Source: Anas platyrhynchos (lineage: Eukaryota > Chordata > Aves > Anseriformes > Anatidae). Taken from it: a stretch of DNA of 64,000 nucleotides. The notes under the pieces are model-generated. The model saw only the letters and a list, made by a program, of their open reading frames with translations, had not been told where the DNA came from and made no database searches. The DNA is taken from contig NC_092601.1 in assembly GCF_047663525.1 (NCBI RefSeq), positions 16,329,501 to 16,393,500 of the forward strand, in the 5' to 3' direction. This document shows positions 36,561 to 50,928 of the stretch, in pieces. The position numbers were made by a program, and so were the translations under genes. Numbering within the stretch: the stretch's first letter is position 1; the number at the start of each line of letters is the position of its first letter.

Positions 36561-39500
36561 CTTCACTTCTGCCCAGCTCTGGTGGTGCTGAGAGCCGAGC
36601 CAGCAGGGCAGCCTCCCTGCCTCCTCCCGGTCTCCTCCGCCACCTCAGCGGCTGACTCACGCCAAGCCCGCGCCCCACGAAACCTCGAGGCTGCTCCCTG
36701 AGTGAAAATCCACCCTGTGCCCAGCCGTGACTCAGCCAACAGCAGCATACGGGGCACGGAGGGCTTGGCTAGTCACCCTAGTGGGGTATTTTGCAGCCTG
36801 AGGGGCATTTGCTGTATTAGTGCCCTGCCCTTCAGTGCAGGCAGCAGGCAAATGATCCCATCCCTGTCCAAAGTGGTTTTGTAGGCTGGGAGCAGCTTGG
36901 GGTGACACCCCGAGCACTAAAGGATGTGATCCTAACAAGATCCCAACATCAGTACTATCCCCTGCCCTCCAAAGCATCCACCCCCCCCCCCCACAAACCC
37001 CTTATGTAAACCAGCTGGCTTCAACCTCGCAGGTCATTTATGCAATGAGCATAACCTGGGTGCTGATGAGACTGAATTTTCCCCCCCTGGCAGCAGGTGT
37101 GAGGCAAATCCCACACGGGTGGCCATGCAGAAGTCACCCCGAGGTGCTGCGAGCACATATAGGAACGTCCACTGGGACCAGCTGGCTCAGCACTCCCGCT
37201 GTCAGCTCCTCTTCCCAAATCTCAAGTACAGACAGGACTGGAGCGCTGGAATTTCCAGTTACGTGTGTGCTCGGGGAATTTTGTTCATAGAAAATGTGTT
37301 TTAAAGATGACCCACAAAGGAAGATGAATAGGTTGCTGCTTTCTTCCTGGTTGATTGTTGCCATTTATGGCCATGAGTGAGATTAGTGGTGGTTTGGCGT
37401 TTTGGCTTAGAAATATCAAGCGCCTCGGGTCTTGGTTACCTGTTTTGCTTCCAGGCCTGTGAGCAGGGTCTGGGCTTGGAGAGGAAACCCCCTCTTAACC
37501 CTCAGATGAGGGAGAGCCTCCATAAGAGAATCGGTGCCTGCTGTTTGTCCTGTGTTTCAGTTACACAGAAGATAATGACAAATTAAATCCAGAGGCCCTG
37601 CAGTCAGGACTGACTCGTTTGACATCTGGGCTGAATACCAACCTGCTGTATTTGCAGTCATCGGGGAAAGCAGGGACCGGGGTGGAGAAAGACCTGCATT
37701 TCCAGTGCAAATGTAAATAAGATCAAGAGCAGGGCCCATAAGCAGAGAAAAAGCCCTGCCCGGAGAGCCAGACTGACTGGAGCAGCCTGCGTTAGGACTA
37801 GCCATGGGTTTCTTCCAGTCCTGGGGCGTTTGTGGACCAGACAGCTGTTGCCAGCCTCGAATGGGATCTGAGATAGGTTGAGGAACCTCCCCAGGCTCCC
37901 AGCAGTTGTAAGAGGAGCTGGGCTCCGACTGAGGACCCGCCACGCGATGAACAATGTGGCGGTGTAGATAAGACACGAGGCTGAACGCAAGGCAGCAGCA
38001 GGACATGGGGTGGGCTGTAAAGGAGGAAGGAAGCCAACAGCCACGCTGGACCCTGGCATTTCTCTCGATGCTGATGGCCAGCAGGTGAGAGGAGAAACCT
38101 TCCCTGCTGCTCAGGAGCACTCGTCCCAGTGCTGGCCCATGGGAACCTCCCACGGAGGCAGGTTCCTTTCACTGCTGGGCTGTCTCAGAGCAGACTTTGA
38201 TCATCTCTGACTAATGCAGTTTTCTTAGCCCAAAGAAGGCAAGCACATACCATGCTGTCCCGGTCCAAGAGGGCAAACAAACAAATCTAGTGCTAATATC
38301 AAGATATGGTGTCCTGTACAGTATCTCTTAACTGTTCATGGCCGGGCTGACCTGGTGATTATTATTATTATTTTATTTTTTTTTCCCTGGGAAACTCTTG
38401 GGTCATTTCCCTCCCCGGGTTCTTAACACTGATACAGTCTGCACAGCTCATTTTTTTTTGTCAGCGTGACGAAAGCCCAGTGGCCAGAGCACTTGGTGTG
38501 CTCGGGTGAACTGCCGTCTGCAGTGCTGTAAGTGGTTTTCAGTGCTTGATACGATTTAATGCGGTAAGGCCTGCTAAAGGAGATTACAGATGGGTATAAT
38601 GCAAGTCAGGGCAGGCTCCAGGTCAGCAATCCCTCACTTCAAAGAGCAGGACAACTCCTCCTCCTCCGGCCACAGTCCCATCCATGAGCTGACACCTCAG
38701 AAAGCCCGTTTTTTTTTTTTAATGAAGCTGAGGCTTTGTGCCCTCAGAGGGGACTTCCAGGAGGAGACGAGTTGTGTTTGAATGCCCTGGGACTTCCTGG
38801 GACATTTGCATGCAGCCAGCACGCTGCAGTGCATGTTCTCTAATGAGAGGATGGGGCCCCCCTGACCTGGGGGGGGCCGTTTCTGGCCAGCGCTGCCCGA
38901 CAAGGCTCGGAGACAACCACACAAGGAGGCCCTTCAGGGCTAAATCCCGAGAGCTGCAGCCATTCCCCTTTGCCAAGGACATCACTAATTCCTGGTGGCG
39001 GCTTGATTCCGTAAGCGGCTCAGGGAGGTGACTTTCCAGGTCACCAGCTAATTGCAGGTGAAGTGCCAGTGACTGTCTCCAGCCGGAGCGAAAGTTGGGA
39101 GCTCTAAGGGAAGAAAGGGTGTAAAACGTGTTTGCTCAGCTCTCTTTAGCTGAGCCAGCTCCCCCTGGGCAGCTAAAGGGAAGCAAGAGAGGGCTGGGTG
39201 GCTTGCAACCAGCCTCGGCCGAGCCCCGCTGTCTGCTCCACCAGAGAAATCCTGGTACATCGCGGGTGCTGAGCCAGGCAGGGGGAGCTCAGCCCAGCCT
39301 GGTGGTCTTTCCAAACCTCCTGGTGCCCACACAGCCCCTGGCTCCCTTGGGTGCTGGAGAGGAGGAGGAGGAGGCAGCCTGACCACTCATTCCCTGCACA
39401 TGTTCTCCTCTGAGCCTCGCCTGCTGCTGGTGGCCTCAAGAGCCAGGACACGGCTAAAGAAACTCCTCCGCCGCCCTTCCTGTCCCTTGGCACATCCCCA

Positions 39501-41179
39501 CTCCTGTGTGGGGAAACGAACAACGATGGAGAAGCTGCAGCCAAAAAATAAAAATAAAAATCCCCCCTTCTCCAGCGCCTGGTGTTCCTCAGAGGAAACC
39601 AGCCGGCTCCCCCCTGCTCGCCGGGGTCGGGAGCAGTGAGTAATGCTCGCAGGCCGCCCTGCCCGGCACCGCATTCTTTTCTCCAGCATGTAATGGCCCA
39701 AAGGAGGCATAAAGCAAGCGAGCCTTGCTGGAGCGGCCGGCGGAGGAGCTGCGCACGCCTCGCGTCCGAGAAGTGTCGGGGAAGGCTGCAAAACCCCCGG
39801 CCTCGCTTTACCACGGGGCTGATCGCCAGGAGCAGTGAGAGAGCTGGGAGAAGGGAAAAAAGAAAACCCCACAAAGTGTTAACGGAGAGAAAACGTCGCT
39901 TTCTGCCCTTTGGAGTGTGTAAAATCAGCTCTGCTCCCTGCCCAGTGCTGTCCCTCTCTCTGCACCCGCTCCTCTCCCTGCCTGAGCTCCTCTCCGCCAC
40001 CACCCCTCTGGTTCTTTGTGTCTCAACGCATTTTTCCGCAGCGATCAGAGGCTGCTTCAGGAGGACCGAGGGCAGGAGAGCAGAGCTGGCGCCCCGTTTC
40101 CCTCTCATCATCCCTCCTGGCCTTTTTCCTGCTCTGCTCCCACCCCCAGCGGCTGCCATCGCCTCCTCCTCGCCCCGTTTCCCCAGAACCCCGGGTTATG
40201 AGCCCAGTTAGGCTCCAACCAACCAGTTCCACCTCCCCCGTGGCAAACTGGTGCTTCCAGTAACTTCCAGTCTGCCCGGCCCAGTGTCTGCACCTACAGC
40301 CCAGGAGGGAGGCTGGGGAGACAAAGGGCAGAAACCAGCAGGTCCACCCCGAGCGCAGCGTGACGCCGGAGCAGGATCAGGGCAGGCAGAGGATTAAAGA
40401 GCCCACGGAGCCTGTTCCCTGCCTTTCATCTGCTGCGAGCGTGACACCAGCACAGCAGCCATTAGCTCTTCAAAGCCGGGCAAGGCTGCAGGAGCCTGGG
40501 GAAGGCAGCGTGCCTGCGAGCCAGGCTCGGAGCTCCTGGGGTGGGAATTGGGAACGCAAAGCGTCAGCCGGCCCCGCTTTCCCTGGGTGTCAGAGCGCAA
40601 GGGAGAGCTCCCTCGCTGCGCCCTTTCCCTGCTCCACCCCTGTGTAAGAGCCCCGTGGCCCTGCGCTGAGTCCATTTCATCCACTTCACAGGCTTTCACT
40701 GCCTCCACCCAGCCGGCAGCCTGCCAGAGCATGAGTCTCCCAGCCTCAGCTCAGGCCTCCCTCGCTCCTGGGCCACGAGCAGGGTGAAGCAGAGCGAGCT
40801 GCTTGGCAGGAGACACCCCAAAACAGAAGAGGCCACACACCCGGTGTGGGGACACCAAAGCAGCTCTGTCCCAGGGAGAAGTTCCATCCCAGGGAGAAAC
40901 CAGCTGCTCCACTGGAAAATGAGGGAAGAAAAGCACAGGCAGCCTTTTGGAGGGGTTGGATGCCCACCAAAACCCATTCTTTCCAGGAGCACCATGCCCT
41001 GCCCGCCCCTGCACCAGCTGGGGATCTCCAGCCCAGGAGCCAAACTCCTGCTCCCCATATCACCAGCAGCCACCTGGCTCCCACCCCAGCGCGATAGCCG
41101 ACCCCCGCAGCCTGGCATAGCAAGATCAGAGCAGGTACCAACCGTCAAGAATAAAGAAAGAACCAGCAACACCAGTCGA
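36561..41179. other. FBXL18-ACTB intergenic spacer
   Basis: About 4.6 kb without a supported gene. A C13-like homopolymer lies at about 36980-36992, T-rich patches at about 38360-38390 and 38450, and a perfect CArG box at 37361. A 328-codon minus-strand frame (39173-40159) is overlapped by plus-strand frames and shows no domain. Confidence 0.55.
37361..37370. promoter_or_regulatory. Perfect distal CArG box (SRF site)
   Basis: CCATTTATGG exactly fits CC(A/T)6GG. It lies about 1 kb upstream of the FBXL18 start and about 3.8 kb beyond the 3' end of ACTB, a classical SRF target. Function is inferred from the motif only. Confidence 0.45.
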
Positions 41180-41197
41180 GCCTCTATTGTGTGCACT

Positions 41198-41203
41198 TTT
41201 ATT
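41198..41203 (-). terminator. ACTB: ACTB polyadenylation signal
   Basis: On the minus strand, TTCAAATAAAAGTGCACAC is the beta-actin-type polyadenylation hexamer in its conserved context. Cleavage is expected about 15-20 bases further, near 41180. Confidence 0.9.
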
Positions 41204-41715
41204 TGAACTGGTCTTAAGTCAGTGTACAGGTAGCCCCTCTCTCCCCCGCATACTGGCACTTCTCCTAGGCAGGGGGGACTGTAAAGCCTTCATTCACATC
41301 TATCACTGGGGAACACAGCCCGCTCGCTGAACAAATCAAAGAGAAAGGATCAAGTGTGTTTTGTTTTAAGGCGGAAGATACAAAAAGACACTTGTTGGAT
41401 TACATAATTTACAGACAAGCGTTTACAACCTAACACCAGGAACTGGTATCGGCTCTTCCAAGCTGGGCTGTTGCCTTCACAGAGGCGAGTAACTTCCTGT
41501 AACAATGCATTATAACAATATTTGGAATGACTATTACAAAAAGAAACAAATGTACAATCAAAGTCCTCAGATGCATTGTAGAACTTTGGGGGCGTTCGCT
41601 CCAACATGTTTCATTTTAAGACTGCTGCTGATACCTTCACCATTCCAGTTTTTTAATCCTGAGTCAAGCGCCAAAAAAAACAAATAAAGCCATGCCAATC
41701 TTGTCTTGTTTTACA

Positions 41716-41769
41716 CGCATTTATGGGTTTCATTTTGTCACAAGGGTGTGGGTGTTGGTAACAGTCCGG
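41716..41769 (-). promoter_or_regulatory. ACTB: ACTB mRNA zipcode (ZBP1/IMP1 binding)
   Basis: Immediately after the stop codon the minus strand contains ACCGGACTGTTACC, CAACACCCACACCC and ACCCATAAATGCG in the same order as the chicken beta-actin zipcode. The CGGACT and downstream ACA elements are the bipartite KH3/KH4 target of ZBP1 (IGF2BP1), which directs the mRNA to the leading edge of motile cells. Confidence 0.9.
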
Positions 41770-41770
41770 T

Positions 41771-44537
<2,767 letters not shown>

Positions 44538-44704
44538 TCATGTGCGGGGCTCTGCGATGCCTCGGAGGCCTTCCCCACCCATTTCCTTCCTGCCAGAGCC
44601 TGCACCGCTTCGCCCGGCGCCCGCTAGAGGGTGCGGCGCCTTCCAGATTTCGGCAGCGCACAGATTTGGGACAAAGGAAGTCCCTGCGCCCTCTCGCATT
44701 ATTA

Positions 44705-44714
44705 CCATAAAAGG
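44705..44714 (-). promoter_or_regulatory. ACTB: Intronic CArG box of ACTB
   Basis: CCTTTTATGG on the minus strand, identical to the promoter CArG. A conserved serum-response element in intron 1 is known for vertebrate beta-actin genes and contributes to SRF-driven expression. Confidence 0.85.
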
Positions 44715-45284
44715 CAATAAGGCTGCAGCTCGCTGCTCCTCGCCAGCCGCCAGCTTTCGGGGGGCCGCCGCCAGCCACTCCCCCGACCCCTCCCCAGCCC
44801 CGGGGAGCCCCACGGCCACTCCCCACCCCCCCACCCTCTTTGGGGGCTGCCACCTCCTGGGGAGGGGGCACTCACCACCCTCCCTGCCTCCCCCCACTCC
44901 TCCTCCTCCTCTTCATCCCGTCACGCCCAAGCTGCCCGCACACCTCCGGGGGGCGGCTTCCAGGAGGCAGCCGCCGAGCTCCCGGCTTCGGGAAGGGGCA
45001 GGGAAGCGGGCTCGGCCCCGGGGGGTACCGGGGTGGGGGGGTGCAGGGAGCCGAGCCCTGGCTCTGCCTGCGGGCGGTGCCGGCCGGGGGCGGCTCCTGG
45101 GACATGTGCCCGAGTGGTGCCGGCCCTGCCCTGCACACGGGGGGCTTCTCCTCTTCCCCCCCCCCCTCCTTTTTTCCCTTTGTTCCAGAGCGCCCCTCGT
45201 AACGGGGAGCCGCCCACACCCCCCCCCACACACAGAGAAACCCACCCGTTTTCTGCATGGGGGTGCTGAGGGAGCCGCCCCCCT

Positions 45285-45420
45285 GTCCCCACAAGGGGAA
45301 CGTGCCCCCCCCCCAGTCCCTACAAGGGGACACTGCCCATCCTGACCCCACCAGGATGAGGGGAATCGCCCCTCGACCCCACAAGGGGTGCTGAGGGGAG
45401 TCGCCCCCCCCCCCCATCCC
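45285..45420. repeat. Roughly 30-bp imperfect tandem repeat in ACTB intron 1
   Basis: The palindromic core CCC(C/T)ACAAGGGG recurs at 45287, 45318 and 45378, with an intervening degenerate unit near 45348 (ACCCCACCAGGATGAGGGG). Spacing is about 30 bases, in C-rich context with GGGAAC/CGCCCC flanks. Confidence 0.6.
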
Positions 45421-45786
45421 CTCACACACAGCCATAGCAGGGCCGGGGGGGGGGCAGCCCTGAGCAGACAAAGCCCCACGCCCCAGCCCACCGCCACAAA
45501 TCCTCTTAGGAGGCGGATTAACCGCACACACCACGTTAGGAGAGGGGGGGGCACACCATAAAGCCCCCCTCACACCTCCACCACCCCCCTCAGCACCCCA
45601 AAGCGCCTCAGCGCTCCTCTCCTCACACACCCCCCCCTCCACAGCACTACCCAGACCCCTCACCCCCCTCCACCCCCGAGCAGATCCCACGGATACCGAC
45701 CCCAAAACCCCACCGCCAGCGAGGCGAGGGCCCCCTACACCCCCCCCCACACACCCCTTTCCTTTTACCCCCCGGTCCCCCCTCAC

Positions 45787-45870
45787 CTTCGGGGAGTTGC
45801 GCGGTCAGAGGCGGGCGGGCGGCGGGAGCGGGGCACGGGCGGGCGCACGGGGCGAAGGCAGAGCTCGCAG
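45787..45870 (-). other. ACTB: ACTB untranslated exon 1
   Basis: It starts about 26-30 bases downstream of the TATA box and ends at CCCGAAG|GTGAGG. The sequence (GAGTCGCTGCG..., CCTTCGCCCCGTGC, CTCTGACCGCG) closely parallels the chicken beta-actin first exon. The start base is estimated, not observed. Confidence 0.85.
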
Positions 45871-45895
45871 CGACTCCCGCCCGCCGCGCGCCCCG

Positions 45896-45967
45896 CCTTT
45901 TATACCGGCCGCCGCCGCCGCCGCCTCGCCATAAAAGGAAACTTTCCGAGCGCGCGGCCCTGATTGG
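45896..45967 (-). promoter_or_regulatory. ACTB: ACTB core promoter: CCAAT, CArG, TATA
   Basis: On the minus strand, in transcription order: CCAAT at 45967-45963, the CArG box CCTTTTATGG at 45938-45929, and TATAAAAGG at 45904-45896. This arrangement is the classical beta-actin promoter (NF-Y, SRF, TBP). GC boxes lie further upstream in the CpG island (about 46000-46090). Confidence 0.95.
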
Positions 45968-46329
45968 CCCCCGCCGCGCCTCCCCGCCTCGCGCGCCGGC
46001 CCCGCCCCCTCCTCCTCCTCCCTCCCCCCCCTCCCTCCTCGCGCCCCGCCCCGGCGCGCGCCCGCCCCGCCCCGCCCCGCCCGGCGCGCGCGCGCGCCCT
46101 CCCCCCCCCCCTCCCAACCTCCCCCCCCCCCAGCGGAACAAATACACAAATAAATAAATAATTAAATGGGTGGGGGGCGATTTTTTTAATTGATTGATTT
46201 ATTATTTTTTTTTGGGGGGGGGCGCAACGCCACACCCCGATTTGGCACTGCTTTGATTAGGGGGGGTAATTGCACGGCCACCCCCACTGTTGTCGCTTTG
46301 AAGCAGGGTGCAGAAATGGGGAGCGGCCG

Positions 46330-46800
46330 CTGCTCGGTGCTCAGGGCACGGTGCTCGGTGCATGCTGACCACTGCATGGTGCTCAGTGCATGGTGCTTGG
46401 TGCTCGGTGCATGGTGCACAGTGCCCTGTGCATGGTGCTCAATGCATGCTGACCACTGCACGGTGCTCGGTGCATGGTGCTTGGTGCTCTGTGCATGGTG
46501 TCCTGTGCATGGTGCTCAGTGCATGGTGCTTGGTGCATGCTGACCACTGCATGGTGCACAGTGCACAGTGCATGGTGCATGGTGCACAGTGCATAGTACA
46601 CAGTGCCCTGTGCATGGTGCTCAGTGCATGCTGACCACTGCACAGTGCTCGGTGCATGGTGCTCAGTGCTCTGTGCATGGTGTCTTGTGCATGGTGCTCA
46701 GTGCATGGTGCCCCTGTGCATGGTGCTCGGTGCATGCTGCGTGCTGCCCGGTACCTGGTGCACGGTGCCCAGTGCCCGGTGCATGTTGCTCAGTGCCCCC
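46330..46800. repeat. Minisatellite upstream of ACTB, GTGCATGGTGCT-type units
   Basis: A dense array of 10-14-base units (gtgcatggtgct, gtgctcagtgca and variants). A marker CATGCTGACC recurs at 46361, 46445, 46536 and 46627, giving a higher-order period of 84-91 bases. It lies 0.4-0.9 kb upstream of the ACTB TATA box. Both strands stay open through the array, so long frames there are artefacts. Confidence 0.93.
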
Positions 46801-47039
46801 CCAGCCCATTACCAGCCACAGGCATCAGGAAACAGGCACAGAGCCCAGCGAGGCGCTGGTCAAGCAGGGCCCAGCCCTGCCCTGCACACAAAAGCAAGAA
46901 TTTGGCCGAATTTGGGTGATTTTCACATCTTTCCCATTTTCCACAGGCACCCAGCCGGGGATGAGGATTGCACTGAGGGCAGCGCCCGCAGAGAGGCCAG
47001 GGGCAGCTGCACGGGGCCTCGCAGCTCTGCACGAGCACG

Positions 47040-47066
47040 GGCTGGTTAATTAAGTTAATTAAGGAG
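47040..47066. promoter_or_regulatory. Duplicated TTAATTAAG homeodomain site
   Basis: TTAATTAAG occurs twice in direct tandem (47046-47063), giving two TAATTA cores nine bases apart in otherwise GC-rich DNA. Possible homeodomain-factor binding; function is inference. Confidence 0.3.
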
Positions 47067-47534
47067 GCCCGTAAGTAAAGGCACAGCAGCCGCCCGCAAG
47101 CTGTTGCCGGCTCGGAGCAGGCAGACGTCAGCATGGGGACTTCCAGTGCCCGCTCTTGGCAGGTCGGGAACAGGGTTTGTAGGGCAGAAAAATGAATGAC
47201 CAAACACAAAATGCTTGGAAAAAGGAAAGAAAAAGGCTAAAAACGCCCATTTTTCACAGCACGCCCTCGGTGGGCATTGCAGGGATTTTTTGCAGCGGGA
47301 TCTTTGTCGCGGGGATGCTGCGAGGATGGGGCGCAGAGGACGGGGACCCCTGGAAAATCCTCCCAGATGGAGGCTGGAGGTGGCCTCCAGGCACCCGGCC
47401 TCGTCCCCCCCTGGCCGGGGGTGGCCGCGGGGACACCCAGCACCCGGTGCCACCACCCCTGGTGCCACCCCCGGTGGTGCGGAGCGGCCCCGCGGGCGCA
47501 CGGTGCCGGATCCCGGCGGTAAAATGGGAGTCGT

Positions 47535-47615
47535 CGCTGTTAATTACCTACCTGGCGGGGAATTAATTACTGTTTGCGCTCCGCTTTTCAAAGGGCTGGT
47601 TATTAATTAGGAGAT
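47535..47615. promoter_or_regulatory. Cluster of three TAATTA homeodomain cores
   Basis: TAATTA at 47541, 47564 and 47604 within 70 bases, with TTTGCGC and CTTTTCAAAGGG nearby (the latter TCF/LEF-like). It is an AT-rich island in GC-rich spacer, with the texture of a conserved enhancer. Untested. Confidence 0.33.
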
Positions 47616-48114
47616 CGCGCGTCAAAGAAGGGGAGCCACGAGGCATGGGTGGCGCTGAGGGCGCAGGGCACCCGCTGATAAGGGGGCTGCAGGCGGCCCT
47701 GGCAGGAAAACGTCCCACAAAAACCACGGGTTTGGGACCGGGATCGTCACCGGGAGGCCGCCAGCGGATGGGAGGCCAAGAGGGGAATCACGGGGCAATT
47801 AGCGCTCGCCTTGATTACACAGCCCCAGCCCCGCCGGGTGCATGTCTCTGGGATGGGCAGGATGTGGCCCACGGTGCCCGGCGCACGATGTGACCGAGCT
47901 GGGACCCTCCTGGGGCCATCCCAAGAGCCAAGAGGAGAGAAAAAGGGGAACAGCGCGGGGAGCACCCCAATCCCCAGATCTGTGGGGTCGGGATGTCCCC
48001 GAGGGTGCTGGCGGCCACCACCCTGCGGGCAGCCCGCAGCCAGCCGCGGCCCCCCCGTGCCCCTGTTGTGCTCCAATTCTCCCTGCCCGACCTTGGGCTC
48101 GGACAAAAGCATGC

Positions 48115-48145
48115 GGAGGAGAGGAGGAGGAGGAGGAGGAGGAGG
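48115..48145. repeat. (GGA)n microsatellite
   Basis: About ten GGA/GAG triplets with one interruption, in the ACTB-FSCN1 spacer. Confidence 0.9.
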
Positions 48146-50901
48146 CCCCGACACGGCCGGGTGCCCTCCAGCCTCCCCCTTGTCACTTTTTGCCCCAATT
48201 TCTGCGCCCCGGGGTGAGCGCTTGGGGCTCTGCGTCCCACTCATCCTCTTCCAGCCCCCCTTGGCACAGCAGCTCAGTGCCCCGTGCCATCGTGATGCTG
48301 GGACAGAAGTGGAAAATTTGGGGGCCTGCTGGGCTGCCTCGCATCGCCCCGAACTCGGGGATGTTTCTGGGAGCCTCCCCTCCCTTCCCGCTCCCCGAGG
48401 GGAAGAGGGAAAGGCGCCGGCCACATCCCCTATTGCACGGGCGCCATCCCGGCCCCTTCCTCTTTTTCGGTTCAGCCCTTGCCACGTCGGCTCCAGCGGG
48501 AATCGGCAGGAGGTGAAAACCCAGCACGAAGCCCGGGGCTGTGCCCGGCTCCCCCTCAACCCCTCAGCCCCCAGCTCCCCCTCTCCGGGCACAGATTTGG
48601 GGTAAAACCTCCCCGCTGCGCGGCGGTGCGCGGCCGCCAGCATCCTCCTCGCTGCGTCGCGGCCTCTCTCATCTCCCCCTCCTCCTCCAAGCCTCGCTCT
48701 GCGCTCTCCTCCATCAATCCCCGAGGTTCTGGCTCCTTCCTATCGATCTCCCGGGAGCTCCCTGCGATTTATCAGCCCCTCCTGCAGCAGGGCCGAGCGC
48801 CCTTCCCTTTGCGGAGCTCCACGCACCCGGTGCCGCTGCCCCCAGCCCGCTGCACCCCCCCAGCGGGCAGGGTGTCCTCGCACCCAGCATCTCCCCCGCC
48901 CCAGGCAAATTATGATTTTCTATCATGCTGGAAAACAGCAGAAATCCACCGTTTTCCATCCCCGGAGGGAATTGGCTGCGGGTGTTGAGGAGGGCACGGG
49001 AGCGAAGCCGCCTTCCCCCCGCCGAGCCCGGCTGCTTCGCTTGACCTTGGCAGCGGGAGCCGGCCCTGGTGTCGGATTTGTTTCCTCCCAAGGCCGTTCC
49101 CCAGCTCAGCACGATCGCAGCAGCACGCACAGAGCCCACTCAGCCGCCCCCTGCACCCTTGGGGTTTGCTCTCCCCCGGCAATGGGACGGGGCCGAGCCG
49201 AGCCCTGTGCTCGGCGGAGCCCCCCGCAGACCCCCCGGTGCCGGGGGTTTTTCCTCCAGCTAAAAACAGAAGGGGAAGAGAAAGAGCTGACGCTCGCCGG
49301 GCTTTCTCTGCGAGTGTCAGCCCTCTGACAGCACCCACGGGGGGGCCCAAACCCACCCTGGTGCAGCCCTGGGGGGGCTTTTCCCTAGGGATGCTCCGGG
49401 GCTTCGCCACCCCGCTCCGGCACGCACCGCGCCATGCAGCCCGGGGTCTTTTCAGCTCCTTCTTAATTACTTTAGAAATTGATTTTTCCCACTGGCTGGC
49501 CATAAAGGCGAGGAGGCAGCTGGAGGGCTCGCTGCCAGCGCCGTACCTAGGAAATGAAGCAGGGATGGGGACGGCCGAGTGCCCTGAGATTCGCTTTGAT
49601 CTCCACCAGGCTTGGTGGACGGCAACGCGCAAAGGGCACCCCCGTCAGAGATGGCCCCTGGAGGCAGGGGGAGAGCCCTGCCTTTGTTTTGGGTGCTGGA
49701 AACCAAAATCCAGCGAGCACGGATGTGCGGTGGTGTGGGCCAGCACCCTGGGTGCCACCCAGCACCCGGATTTTGGAGAGCACCCGTCGCAAAGCCCGGT
49801 GGTGCCGGCACCCGTCCCTGCTGCGCTTTGTTGCCCTCTCAGCCCCTTGCCCCAGAAATTTCCCCCTCTCCCTCCAGACGATATTTCCGAGTGTGCTTTG
49901 GCTGGTTTCACGCATTCCTGCTGGCAGCAGATAAGATCTCGGGAGAAAGTCAAACAGGAGCCGTCGATGCCGGGCGCTAATTGTCACTCCCCCGTGCGCA
50001 GCCGGCGCTCCGCCGGCTCTGGAGGATTTTTCCCAGGACGGGAGCAGACACCACCACGCTCACCCCGTCCTGTATCCGTGTGCCAGGGGTTGTGCATCGC
50101 CCTCCTGCTGCCTCCGAGGAGCTCAGCAGCCTCCTGGGCCTCCAGCACCGTGGGTGCCCCCTGGGCTGTTCCATCCTGGGGACCCAGGTGCCCACCCCAC
50201 AGCTGGAAAAGGATTTGGGGGAGATAACCCGACCCTCGCCTCGGTGACCGCGGGGCTCTGCCAACACCGCTCCGTGGCCATCGTTTTGCACATCGGGTTT
50301 CCCTGCCAGCCCTGGGTTTGCTTGGCCGAGGTGGGGGATGAGCAAGAAGAGGAAGCGGCAGCAGCCAAACGCGGTGCTGGGAATGAGGAAGCCTCGGGGC
50401 AGCCACATCGAGGGGTGCTGGGGGGACAGGGAGGAGGGTGAGACCTCAACCAGGGCCCCAAAACACCGTGGTGCCCTGCCCGGACCCGTGCCAGGAAGGG
50501 GTTTTCTCCTGCCCAGCTGGGTCACCAAACACGGGGCATCGCCCCGCAGCCAAACCCAGACCTCCTCCCGCGGCTTTGCGCTCTGCAAAAAGAAAAATAA
50601 AATAATAAAAGAGGAGGAAACACCACCTCCTGCCCCGCCGAGCGAGAAGGAGAGGATGGGGTGGTGGGGAGCAGAAGGCAGGGGTCCCCTGTGCTCGCCC
50701 ACCTCCCTGGGTGTGCGTTTCGGTGCCCACCCGATGCCCCGAGCTGGCAGCACTCGCACCGCTGGCGGCCCGGGGAAATCAGCCTTAAATGGCAAAACCT
50801 GGCTGCAGCGTAACCGATGGGCCTGGCTGGGGGAAAAAACGGCGGAAACAGGAAACCAAAGAGCAGCCGGGGCCTCGTCGGCGGAGAACGACGTCCTGCC
50901 T

Positions 50902-50928
50902 TCCTCCTCCTCCTCCTCCTCCTCCTCC
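50902..50928. repeat. (TCC)9 microsatellite
   Basis: Nine consecutive TCC triplets in the ACTB-FSCN1 spacer; they explain the acidic and serine runs in overlapping frames. Confidence 0.93.

Larger units (their letters stand above)
41180..41770 (-). other. ACTB: ACTB 3'UTR
   Basis: About 590 nt from the stop codon to the expected cleavage site, close to the length in human. It contains the zipcode at its start, a conserved GGCATGGCTTTATTTG-type segment with a T run (about 41675-41700), and AT-rich sequence further down. The region matches vertebrate beta-actin 3'UTRs in order and content. Confidence 0.9.

Noticed and set aside
39173-40159. 328-codon minus-strand open frame between FBXL18 and ACTB
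   Set aside because: No recognisable family, low-complexity stretches, and overlapping plus-strand frames; consistent with GC-rich random sequence.
46383-46735. Histidine/cysteine/methionine-rich repetitive peptides on both strands
   Set aside because: They are translations of the ACTB-upstream minisatellite, open in several frames because the units lack stops.
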